Notes under the pieces: generated by a model
What the model saw: the letters and a program-made list of their open reading frames with translations, nothing else
What the model was told of the DNA's origin: nothing
The model's database searches: none
Source: Metaphire vulgaris
Taxonomy: Eukaryota; Annelida; Clitellata; Crassiclitellata; Megascolecidae
Reading direction: 5' to 3'
Assembly: GCA_018105865.1 (NCBI GenBank)
Contig: CM030861.1
Location: 6,318,884-6,382,883 of the forward strand
Length of the DNA stretch: 64,000 nt
Position numbers and translations under genes: made by a program
Shown here: positions 43,527-56,907 of the stretch, one piece after another
How the letters are laid out: each line of letters starts with the position of its first letter
Numbering within the stretch: the first letter of the stretch is position 1

Positions 43527-46500
43527 ATTATTATTATTATTATAACCTTGTGTCTAAAAAATTTCATGGCATTGCACGATAAGGAGAATAATTAGCATTT
43601 ATACTTTTGTGTTTGCTAGTACTATAACAGTAGTTTAAAACATTCTAACTTAATTACTAAAAGACAGACTTTATAAGTGTTAAAAGACACTTTGAGATCA
43701 AACTGCTATACATCAGTAAAATTTATATCAGGGGGTCGGAAATGGGCACTCCAAAAAAAATGCTGCGCGATGCCACTGCTTAGCACACTATGAATGAAAC
43801 TTCAGCATTGGCTCTACCATGCCTGACAAATTTATTTTTAGAGACTTCTACTCGGCTGTGTTTGATAGTTGTTGCGGAAACTGCAAACAAGCAATTGTTA
43901 CATCTAAAACCACAGACTGAAGTATATTTAAGAACTATACAAAGTCTTTTTGGACCTGGTAATTTATTAGCTGTACTGACAATTATAGGCACGGTCGATC
44001 TCAGGCAGAACATCGAGATATATCGGATTGGATAATTAAATATGAGGATATTTCACACATCACAAGCCAGGCATCGTCATTTCCTGTAAGTTTTATTTAG
44101 GCTAAAGAAAACCCCTTGATTTAAAGTCATTATCATACACTGTCGTTGCCAACATTGCCTGATTATGTCGCAAAGGTGAATTCTATTATGCTATCAAAGG
44201 AAATTCCAAGATTGACCTAAGCTGCACTTTGTGTGATTGCAAACTGTTAAAGTGTCCTTGACTTTGCCCTTTTCTGTAATGACAATAAAAATTGTCTTGC
44301 TGCATCTCTGGAATTTTTTTAGAAATCTGCAGCAGAACTCCACACAAGAAGTAATCCAGTGTGCCAAAATTTTTATATAAACACTTTGCATTATTAAGGT
44401 TTAATTGATGTTATGGGATATTATAGATATTGTTGTCTCTATATTGATAATTTTTGAAAGGCCCTTTGGTGTGAAGCTTAATTTTGAGGAATTTTTGAAC
44501 TCAATTCAAATTTTACCATTATATTTTTCATGCAGCATGCAAGAAATATCTCGTTTATTTGCGATGATTGTATCTTGTTTGCATTGAGAGGATGATGAAC
44601 TGAAACTTGTTTCTCGGCCTAAATTTGTTCTATATTACAAGTATATTTTTCAATCGTGAAGCTATATGATGACAGAAGTCTGATGAGCGCGTCCGAAAGC
44701 CATCTTGGCTCACGAAGGATGTCTGGCAGCTACGGGACTGGTTCTCTAATTGGCTCAGATACTGATTCCCAGACAACCGTACAGCGACAGATTTTTACCA
44801 CAATTGGATTTGTTGAGGTAATTGGACATAGGACGTTGTCTGTAACTTTGAATTTAAGCAACGGGATTTGAGCTTCAGGTTAAATCAAAGGGAATGTCAC
44901 TTTAATTTGATCTTTGTCTAAAGGTAAATTTTTGATAAAAATTAGTGTTTCAAATGGGCCATAAAAGGCTATAAAATTATGCAAACACACACACATAATT
45001 ATAATTAATTATAATACTAAAAACTCAGTTTATAATGGCTTATTCAATATTATAAAGCATGCTGGATTTTGTTACAACGCCTCGTTAAATCCTTTACTTT
45101 GTTTTCTGTTGCAATCTGCAATTTTAAACACTAGTGAATAATGACATGCTGAGAATAATGTCACTGGCATTAAATATCTGTTTAGCAAGCAGTAGACCTT
45201 TTATGATGTACTTTATCCTTTTATGATACACTGTTCCCAAAAACCATTAGCCATTTCTTACTGTAAACATACTATGGAACAGTATTTCATTAACAAGTAA
45301 GAAAAATCTTATATATTGGAATAGTTTGACTATTTTGATATGATTGATTTGTTGTTTAGGGATCTGTTGTAGCGGTTAAGAAGTTATATATCGATCGAAT
45401 TGAAGAGAATGACAAGAATCTCATAACTGATATTCAAGAGGTCTGTATGTAGCCGTTTATCTTAGATGTTTTTGCCCTCGGTTTTGTGACAGTCCTATGT
45501 TGACATAGTTCATATCTATGTCTGCCTTTTGTAAATCTTGCTGTATCAAAGAAAAGCATCAACTCCCAGGAAATATTTAGGATATAATAGATGGTGATTC
45601 ATGCATGCCTTGGTTACAGGGACGGCGCTGAGGGGGTGGGTCCGCAGGTCCGCGGGTCCGGACCCACCCAGCCTCGGGCAGGGGCACCCAAGCAAATCGT
45701 GCAAATCTGCAGAGAAAAATTTTTTCTTGGGGGAGAGGTAGTCTTATCCGGGTCCTGGTTGTGTAGATTGCATTAGACCCACCCAGCCAAAAAAAAACAG
45801 CGCCGCCTCTGCTTGGTTATTGATGCCTCTCTATAGTGCTATAGAGCCAATTCGTTTTTTGTAATGAACTGTAATGTAATGTAACAAAATATATATAATA
45901 TATTTCCTCTTCTAGGCAGGCAGGTAACGGTACTTGTTTTTTTAATTCACCCCCAATATTTTATACTGTGTGGGTGTAGACCTACCATGCTAGCAGATGT
46001 GTGCTTGCGGTTGTCTGGTGGTTGTTCAGGATCAGGACCTCCCGTGTAATGGGAATAATGAATTTATGACCTTGCCTTGCTGGCCACTACCTCTAGGGCT
46101 CCCTCCGGGACTTGCAAGTATGAATTTTTATTTGTGGTCATTCATTGCTATCACAGTTGCCATGTGCGTTGTGAAAATAATTTTCAAGAAAATTAAGAGC
46201 ATGAATTTTTTTTAGTTATCTGCTTTATGGAATGATAAAAAAAAGAACAGTTTGAAATTTCTTCAAAAGTGTTAAAATGGAATGCATTGAAGTATGCTAG
46301 ATTCCTACATGTTCGAGTACATGTGGTCTTTGAGAACAACAATTCACAATCGATGTGTTTTATGACATTCTCTCTGACATTGTGGTTTTTTGCCACCGTG
46401 CTGAATGATTATGTATTATGTAATGTATATCTTATAATCTTAACCATTATTTTGTTATTCAGCAACTTGTTTTTGAAACAAATTGTGATAAATAGCTTGG

Positions 46501-49341
46501 CATAAAATACTGGGAGTGAATTAAAAACAAGTACCGGCAGGCATTCAGTAATGCTCCACAAATATATCAGTGATGAAACCTCTACCAGTACTTGTTAGAA
46601 TACTGGTACTTTTAGAAAGCAAAGACAATGTAGTCTACACCTGGGCCAGGCCTAAGGCAGGAGGCATATAAAACTTTGAGATGAATATCTTTGGTTTTAA
46701 GCAATTTTGCCTATTTCTAGAAAGTTATAAACTGTGCTGCTTGTCAGAAACACTCAAAACTGGGAATAGTTAAGGAAATCTCACTGTAAAAACGAAATCA
46801 ATAAAGTATTTGAATGAAAGATGCAGATTTGTGGTACAATCACTTTGCAGTCTGCCAGTATTATATCCCGTAATTTTAACAATATTTAACATATATAGGA
46901 CGGGAAGTTGGCAGAGTTGTAGCAATGTTGGATGATAGAGCAGAAGGTCACAGGTTCAAGACCCGCAGGAGTCCTAATGTCGACTCAGCCTTACTCACTA
47001 GAGGGCGGTGGTAAAATGAGGAGCAGTGGTAAAATGCTGTGAAAAGTCAAGCAGGTATGCTACGTGATGCACTAGCCCCGTATCTGTGGTATTGCATGCC
47101 TGGCTGAGTGCTATAGCAACGGAGGTCAGCACTGCCCTGTGAGCCCGTGAGGCTCGGGAAGGACTTTGAACTTTTTTGACTGACATATACTGGTATGTGT
47201 GGCTGTGAGCTGTAGCAAAATTTAATGATGATTGATGTAATAATTAATAATGAAAACATATTAGAGCTTTTAAACTTAATAAGTAACTTTTTTTGCAGAT
47301 TACTAAACTTAATCATGAGAACCTCAATGATTTCGTTGGAATCTGCATAAAATATCCAAAAGTATGTTTCCTGATGGCGTACATGCAAAAGGGGAGTCTT
47401 CACGATGTGCTGCTCAACGAAAAATTCAATCTAACTTGGGACTTTCGATTTTCTTTGACTACTGATATTGTTAGGGTATGTTGCTGACGATGTTGTGCTG
47501 TTGGCTTAGAATGGGGTCCCCAAAGTACGGCCCACAGGCCAGATACAGCCTGCCAAGGCCTTTAATCTGGCCCATGACAAGAAATGAGCAACAGGTGCAA
47601 ATCTATTATACATGTAGTAATCTCTTTTTTCGCTGTCTGTGTCATAGAGATATAGACTTTAATTATAACTTGCCTCAACTTTCAGCTGACTTACTCTTTA
47701 GTCTTTACCTTAAAAGGCATTTATAAGATGAAGTATTTTAAATCCTGCTAAAGATCTGCATTATCTGATGAACATTTAAATCTTATAATTATTTATTATA
47801 GAGTCTACATACTTTGAACCTCTGTTTGATACAATTTTATCGGAAATGCATCAATTTCATTTATCTCACAGTGGTTAAAAATCATTTCAATTGCAACTGA
47901 TATTCTGCAGTCTACATTATGCACTGCATCATAATTCAGCAATAAATAGACTGTTATTGTCAGTTATTCATTCGCTGTATAGTGTATTTTATTCAATTTA
48001 ATTTCTTGTGCATGAGGCCCGTGGAGCCGTCAGAAGTCAGCAATGTGGCCTGCGGCTGAAAAACTTTGGAGACCCCGGCTTAGACTTAAGCAGAACTGCA
48101 CCAGCGGCCGAACCGACTAGACGCGGCTGCAAGAACTTAAGAGTTATTCATCAGTGCCGACAAAACTCACACCATGTCAGTGGTTCTCACACAGGGCAGT
48201 CCCTACTGAACCACTCTAAACCTTGTTATATTACATTATTATGTCAACAGATGGAAAAAATGCAACATTTTATTGTGAGGAACTTCATTAAAACAAGTCG
48301 ATGCCTTCACCTATCTGGGCGCCATTATTGCAAGTGACGCCAGGTGCGAGAAGGAAGTACAATCACGTTTGGCAAAAGCCATGCAGCAAGTGCATCCTTG
48401 ACCAAAATATGGAAAAAAAATCACGGAATATCGCTTACAATGAAAATTCTACTGTGGAAAGCATTGGTTTGGCCAATAGCAACATATGGCTGCGAGGGCT
48501 GGACATTGGCAAAAAACAGACAAAACTCGCATAGAGGCTTTCGAGATGAAAGGATTAAGAACAATACTTAGAGTGCCTTGCATAGCGGATAGAACCAATG
48601 AATGTACAATTAGTTCATTATTTTTGCATATTGCTCAGTGTATGAAATATTCCTTTTAAAATATTGAAGTTGTTTTGTATGAGCTAAGGACTAATGGCCG
48701 CCTGTATTTGTTACGTAATTTCTTCAGGGTATGATATATCTTCATAATAGCACAATTGGTTCACACGGCCATATGACCAGCTCCAACTGCCTTGTAGACA
48801 GTCGATGGATGTGCAGAATAACAGACTACGGCATGGGCAACATCAAGAAAATGCAGAAGAAACCAGAAGACAACATGACAAAATTTTACGGTGACAGCTA
48901 TTACGAAAAAGAATAATTATTGGCTGCCAATAGTCATTAGTTTAGATAAAACTTCCAGCATTGAAACTTAAACTTTGTACTTTGCATCTTAAATTATTCT
49001 GATTGACACCTAAATTCAACCCCAGAAATCCGCCCCAAATTTATTCATTTTAGATCTTATGTGATTTCTTTATTGGATTCGACAATATGGAATTACGCTT
49101 CATACCAAGGAGCGAGCGGCCATCGACTGGTGTCAATAACATTATTAAAATGGCGCTATAGAAGTTGATATTTTTGTGCACAATCTGTGCATGTGTATCA
49201 CTTCTTTCTAATGGCAACATTACCAGTTTCATGTAAACCTAAGACCAACATCTTCTGTTCCTCATCGATTTGTCAGCAATGTAATGCGCTTGGAAACATT
49301 ATCTGCACAGATGCAATATAAATAGCCATTTTGATTGGTGG

Positions 49342-49375
<34 letters not shown>

Positions 49376-52300
49376 GCATGATGCATTCATATATTCTTGA
49401 TTCTAGACATGCTTTGGAGTGCACCAGAATTGCTGAGGACGAGTCCAGAGGACTTGCCAATGTATGGCACCAAGGAAGGCGATGTCTATTCATTTGGAAT
49501 CATAATGCAGGAAGTGGCTTTGCGTGATGAGCCGTACGCCACACTACTTGCAACACTGGAAACCGAAGGTTACAGAATATCAGTACAACTGAACATTCTG
49601 TAGACTGTTTATTAGTGTTTAAGCTGCTTGATTATTATGAGCCATACTTACTGGCTGTTTTATTAAATACTTGACTGAAATAGTGACTGAAATAGTTGTT
49701 ACAATTGTGTAGTTATGGTGAAGAGATTGATCCAGTTGGAAGATCCTCCATTTCGTCCAAATGTACCTGCAATGATGTGCACTGAAGCGTGGATTGAACT
49801 CATGCAGAAGTGCTGGTCTGAGAACACTGGAGATAGACCAGCATTTTCTTCAATATTAAAGTCAATGGAGTTAATAAGTGGACGCAAGTTAGTGAGACTT
49901 TATTGAGAGAGATCTGTTTTCGACATTTGTTGTTGTTTTATGCTCAAAAGCCTTCAAATGTTCACTTTGTGAAAAACTGTCACAATGGGATGTCTTCAAA
50001 ATGGGGAATATGATGTGCAATGCATTATGGGCGTTTAAGAGGCAAGGCAAACATTGAGTATTGATGTGAATTCATACAAATATGCCAACAACCCCTTTTA
50101 AATACTGGTAAGCACGAGAAAGAAAAATAGTGTGAAGAATTGTGGAAAATAAATCCACATAATTTGAAGGAAAATAAGATGAGTTCGGTCACTTAGTACG
50201 GTGGATTTGATAGTCAGTTTTGGTGCTTTGCACCATTTTCCAACAGATCCAGTGAAAGCCTGTGGTAATTGAGTACTTCATTATGTATTCTGTTTGAGAG
50301 ACCATAATGTTTCTGTTCCAAAAACATGGAACTCTCTTCCCTCGGCTGTCAGACCTTCAAAATATTTGAGTATTTACAGATCTCCATTTTAAAAATCTCT
50401 TCCAGTCAGCATTTCTTCCATAGTTCTGTCTTGCTCTTTCCCACTGACTGATATCTGGAATGACCTGGTGTTTTGCAGAGGGTTTGGAGTACCATCTATT
50501 GATACCATTGAGTATTAGAACTAGTGCTTAAAAGTGTTTAATTATTATTTATAGCTATTATTATATGTTTTTATTTTTACATATTGATGGCATTTCTACA
50601 TACTATTGCATTAGTGAAGCATATAAGTGGAAATAAGCTGTTGACATTTGTTAAATCAGAATTGCTTTCTTATATGTTAATAGGACAATAAATGTGATTG
50701 ATAACATGTTACACATGTTGGAGCAGCATGCTGAACATTTGGAGGATCTGGTAAAGGAGCGCCAGGCTCAGCTGGACGAGGAGAAGAAAAACGTGGAGAT
50801 GTTGCTATGTAACATGCTACCAAAGTTAGTATTCAAGATGGTGATTGAACCCAAGATGACGTTTCGAGATGTTTGGAAAGTGTTAACTATTTCAATAAAA
50901 TTGAATTCCATTATCTTGGTGGCGTGGGTTGTCCCGTGGTTAGCAAGCCAGACTGCTAGATTCAAGCCTTAGTTGTAGTAGGAACTGTTCAGTTGTTTCT
51001 GATCCAAGCATTTGCTCAACTTTCCATTCTAAGACTTTCCTTTGTATGATTACCAAGTGAAAAGAAATGGCAATAAGTTAAAGCATGCTAACCATCCTCA
51101 ATCAATCAATCAATCAGTCAACTTCTATAGCGCCACTATCATAATGCCCAGGGCATCAGCCGATGGCACACCAAATCCAAATAGAATTAGAGCCAGGTCA
51201 AGCCAGAAGATTCAGCTGGTGTAAAAAATGTTGGAGATGCCAACCCTCTTTTTATGGGTATTAAATCTATGAAGTGACCTTTAAACATTTTTGGCTATGG
51301 TTGTTATCGAAGATTGGCAATTTCATGACAGAAATGTTGTGCATATATTAAGGTTTATGACTTTGTACTGTGTTGAAATCTGAGAGTATTTGGAACTTAA
51401 GAGTATCAATATGTTGGCTTTATCTGTAAGTTGTTTACTTTGAATGATATGCAAGTCTGGAGATTGTCATGCTTCTGCCGTAATTTGATATTCCGTAACA
51501 TGAGTAGCCATACATTAATAAGACAGTAACACAATAACAATACATTACAATACAATTGGAAGTCCTCGTTAGTATAGTAAGGATTCCCGTCTGCCATGCG
51601 AGAGACTGGGTTCAATTCCCAGACAAGGAGTTTAACCACTTGAGGACAAGAGGGCAAAGAATGAGATTACACAGCAAGACCATAATGTGAATGAATGGGT
51701 GGGTGGAACATAGTGGTTCTCACACATGGTAGATCATACCAAACCACTCTAAACCCTGTTATTAATATTGCTTAATATGAAGAATATAATTTCCAAATAA
51801 GATTAATTCTCGTCAGATACACATTGAGTCAATTCTGAGGTATTGAACTCGGTTCAGATGCAGTATTTTAATTCAAATATTTCTATAGAACCATAGTGGA
51901 GCAGCTGAAAGATGGAGAAAGAGTTATGCCTGAACTATTTGAAATGACATCCATATTTTTTTCTGACATTGTCAACTTCTTGGATTTGGCTTCAAAAAGT
52001 TCTCCATTACAGGTCTGAAATTTTATCTACTAACATGCTGGAGTAGATGTGTTTCTGAACAAAATAAAACCTGATTTTATCTAATGTGTGATCTTTGTCC
52101 AGCATGGAATTGATTATTGATATTTTGACATTTCAGTTACGACTTAAATATGGGTCATATACCGGTAGTTCAAGTGCATAGCCTTATAGTAAAATTTTGG
52201 AATTTTACTATAATAATTAATTAGTACGATAAAGATATAAAAGTATTGAGAAAAATTTCATTTTGGCATATTTGCCTTTCAAAGGCTTAAACATTGATTT

Positions 52301-53927
52301 TGTTCTCACAATCAGCGCCATGCAGTTCGTTTTAATTAAATTCACTCAGTTTTAAGTCCATTTGCAGTAGAATAAGATTTTATGCTTAAATAGTCTCTCT
52401 TATAATGTGATCTTATGTTGCCTATGTAGGTTTTATATGAAACTGTCTGGATTTTTAATAGACTGTTGACTTGTTGAATTCTGTCTACTCGCTTTTTGAT
52501 GAGGTCACAGACAAGTATGAAGTCTATAAGGTATTGTCAGAATGAAATCTTTTGGGTGTGTAACCAGTAGCTTTGTATGACCTATAGAAACTACATATGG
52601 CTTCATATCTAGGGCTCATCCATATAGTACATGCACAAAAAGGCATATTTTCCGTTTGCATAGCGTATATAGACAAAGTCTCCTAAATTCGACCCCCTCC
52701 CCTTCAGTGCATACGTACTATATGGATGGACCCTTATGTCTTCAAGTAAATAATGTTTTTTAAGTGTTAATAAATCTAGTTTCAAAATATTTTACAAAAT
52801 GAATTAAACTGTATTCCTAACATTGTCACGGATTAGGAATCAAAATTTTGGTCATTCTGACAATGCTAAATTTCTTGGCATAACTAAACAGCAGAATTTA
52901 TTGTAAGACCCAAACCTGTGGGAAATCTCTTGGAGAATTACCAGAAGTTTTGAAATTCTATTTAGGATAGAACTTATACATTAATGCCCATGGAGGCATT
53001 CTCTTCACACTCCTGAACCTAGTGGGTGAGTTGGGTGGGTGAGAGGGTGGGCACCCGGGAGTCCTGTTGGAGTCCTATTGTCCTTGCAGTAAAATTGGGT
53101 ATGGGGCAACTGTGGAGACATAGCCATTATATCAAATCCCCCCCCCATCCCTGCAACTAATGATAGAATCATTTGTTGCAGGGACTGGAGGGAAGTGTGA
53201 CACCATTATCTCACACTCACCCTCCGGGGCCCTGATAGAATCATTGGTTGCAGAGACAGGAGGGCGAGCATGACATATTGGAGGTGGAGGTGGTCTATCA
53301 TTAGTTGCAGTCAGTAGGGGGAATGTGGTTATTTAGTGGGGTGCAGAGATAAGAGATATGCTAATTTGGGTACCGGGTACCCATACAAAATTTGGACAGG
53401 TACCCGGGCAGCATTTTGAAAAAAGTGGCAGTCCTAAGTAGGTGGGTGGGCGGGTGGGTGGGTGGGTTTTGGGTGGGTTGGTGTATTAGGTGTTATAATT
53501 TTTCAAACTAGAATAGCTCATAGTTCATCATACGCTACAGATAACCGGTATAAAAACAGTTAAATTGTGGATATGTTGCTCAGTTGAATTGTGAAAATTT
53601 TACTTCAAAGTTCTAAGAATTAACTGACTGAGTCATATTTGAAAAGGTAGAAACGATTAATGACGAGTACCTCGTGGCCAGCGGGTTGCCGGTCCCGAAT
53701 CTGAACCACGCAACAGAAATAGCGACAATGTCCCTCAGTCTGCTAAGCTGCTGTCTGACCTTCACCATTCCGCATCTGCCGACAGAAGTGCTGAAACTTC
53801 GAATTGGACTCCACTGTGGTAATAATAATAATAATATTGGTTAATACCAAATACAATAGATTTTATTTTATAATGAGTGCAGAAATTCCACGTGAATATT
53901 TTTTAGCTGCCTTGATAAGCTGTATAA

Positions 53928-53961
<34 letters not shown>

Positions 53962-56832
53962 TTATTATCCAGGACAATTTATATAGCGCTGTACGCGTGG
54001 TTTAAAATCCAAAATCAAAAGCGCTTTGACAACGCTGACATGTTAATGAAGGTCAGAAGGTGGCAATGTTAAAATCCACTGTGATGATGGAAAGAACTTT
54101 GCTGCCGTTAAGAAGTCCCGTGCAGAGTCCCTTAGTATATGTGCAGTATGTTCAGTGAGTAAAGTATACCTAAAGTCAAGCCTGTTTAATGTCATTCCTA
54201 TTTATGACAACTCTGGGTCTTAACTCCTCTTGGTCTGTAGAATTCTACTCCTGGTCATTCAACTAGCAGTGCTCTATATTAAGCTGCTGCTGACGTCTCT
54301 AATTTAGTTAATTGATGTCAACTTGTCTCATTATGGCACCATTTAAACAGATGTTCAGGTCTCATGTCAGCAGAGATGATTGAACTTTGTAGGCATAGGC
54401 TCTGTTGTGCTGTTATTGAATTCCCAGGAAGTCTTAGGCCACATTTGTATAGTCAAAGAATCGATAATGTTATAACATACTAGAAATTCATAATGATACC
54501 ATTAATGGTATTCTTAGTGGTAAAGATAGCTTCAAAGTGATTGCAGTGTAAGTGCTGAGCAGTGGCGGCTCCAGGATTTGGCAAGTGGGGGGCCGTTGGG
54601 GTGGAACTTCTAATCATGGGGGGCAACCATTTGTTGTTAGGTATGTAGTATTAAGTATAGGGTCCCAACAGGGGGCCACTGGGGGGATCAGGCACTCAAT
54701 AGGGGGCACGGGTCCCTCTGTGGAGCCGCCACTGGTGCTGAGTGCCTCAGCTATGGCTGTCTTTTCGCACACCTGAATATAACTACGAGTTTTAATGTGA
54801 AAACTTCTTACATAAGAAGTATTTTCATTTATCAATGGACTGGAACTACGGTAGAGCTAATCTAGTATCAAGGGAAATGTGATGCATTTGTTTGATCCTA
54901 TTGTTCTTGTTGACAGGATCTGTTGTTGGCGGTGTGATTGGTTACAAGACACCTCGATACTGTGTGTTTGGTGACACAGTCAACACTGCTTCAAGAATGC
55001 TGACTAGTGGATTGGGTAGACGTCTATTACCTCTTTACAATTGTTTACGCTTGGAAGATTTTTTATTAATTGTGGTGTTAAAACCGGATTAATTTGCATC
55101 TTTTATGAGATGTTAAAGCTGTGGTTCTTAACCAGGGAGGGGGTACTCGTACCCTGGGAGGTACTTGAAGGACTTTGTGGGGTACACAGAATGATCTGGA
55201 AAATTGGAAATACAGTGCAAAGGCAGTTTTAAAGACGTTTACTCTATACACTGTACAGATACTTTCTGTAGCAATTTTTGTACTAAAATTAGACATTCTA
55301 AAGAAAAAATTCCACTTTCTGGCATGTGCAAAATCTGTGACAGATGTGTGCTACAGTTTATAATTTTTTTGAATATATTGTGCAACATAAAAGCTTTAGT
55401 TCTTATATAAGATAGGCTGGTGGGAGTACTTTGCCCGCTTATACTTGTCTCAGAGGTCATAGAATCATAGAAAGGTTAAGAACCACTGTTTTAGAGAATG
55501 TTTTTAATTAAGGATTTATTTTGATATTAAGACAGATCATTTCCTGGAGTGTTTTAGCTGCTGGTTCCAATGATTAATACAGTAAGTTCAATCAATGTCA
55601 ATCAATAAACTTCTATGGCACCACTATCATAATGTCCAGGGCATCAACCGATGGAAACCAGTGTTAATTTTTTTCTAGAGCTGTTATGAACTCAGTGGGA
55701 AACTCATCTCCTCTTCAGCCGGGCTCAACCCCCAAAATTACAAATTCCCCAGTTAATTTGCTCCTCTGGCTGACTTAGTATTATATTCAGCTTGTTATCC
55801 TTTGTTTCCGGGCATAGCTATTTTCCCCCTCACGGTCAGTGTTATTTTGAATCAATATCAGTCTGGTTCAGTTCAGATTGTTGCAAAAGTGTTAATTTTT
55901 TTAAAGCTGGTAGCTGTTATGAAGCCCTGTTTCAGTGTACTCCCACCCAAAAATGTTAACCTTCAGTGGAGTTTGTGCTGAACAAGTGGAGGAATTAAAT
56001 CTGTCCCAAGGCCCTGGCAAATTGAACTACTTGATGTTTGGTAAATTTAACATGCTTTGAATCATGATCCATAATAGTACATAGAATGCCAGTTACCTCA
56101 GAAAATTAGCTTTTGTTTTGAATTTATACACAATTAATTATTCAAGTAGAATTGTCCGCAATAGTTTGCTTTGTCGTTAGACTTATTCCTGTCAGTGGCG
56201 GCTCTAGGATTTGGCAAGTGGGGGGGGGGGCCGTTGGGGTGGCAACTTCTAATCATGGGGGCAACCATTTGTTGTTTAATGTATGTAGCATTAAGTATAG
56301 GGTCCCAACTGGGGGGTCCCATCTGGGGGTCACTGGGGCCAGGCACTCACTAGGGGGGCACGGGCTCCCCGGTGGAGCCGCCACTGATTCCTGTATGTCG
56401 GTGTATTTGAATAATTAATTTTAGCTCTTAGAATTCACGCGAGTTCGGCGACATACGAAGAGCTGAGGAAAACTTCAGAATATCATTTGGTGAAGAGAGG
56501 CCAAATAGATGTGAAGGTAGACCAGCTGCCGCTATTAACCCTTGTATATAATACAAACCCAGTGTACCGTAACACAGTGCAGCACTGTTGTATTTCAATT
56601 ATTGAGAAACGAAACTGGAATACATACAGTGTTCTTCGGTTGTGCTGTTCCTATAATGTGCTGACTTCAGATGTTTTCTTCACGGCGCCAAGTTCTTTCT
56701 TCGAGTTCTTTCTTTCATCTGAGTGGATTTTCGACATCGCTGCCTTCTGACCGTCATAGACATGTCAACGCTGTCAAAGCACTTTTGATTTTGGTTTTTA
56801 TCTATTTTACAGTGCTATATAAATCGTACTGG

Positions 56833-56907
<75 letters not shown>

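Noticed and set aside
44662..49887. A separate protein kinase gene
   Set aside because: The kinase-like exons join in phase with the membrane exon upstream and the cyclase exons downstream, lack the catalytic HRD and DFG motifs, and match the kinase homology domain of receptor cyclases.
51563..51629. A functional tRNA gene
   Set aside because: Acceptor and anticodon stems have mismatches, the D arm is short, body and anticodon disagree, and a LINE-type tail follows, so it is the head of a SINE.
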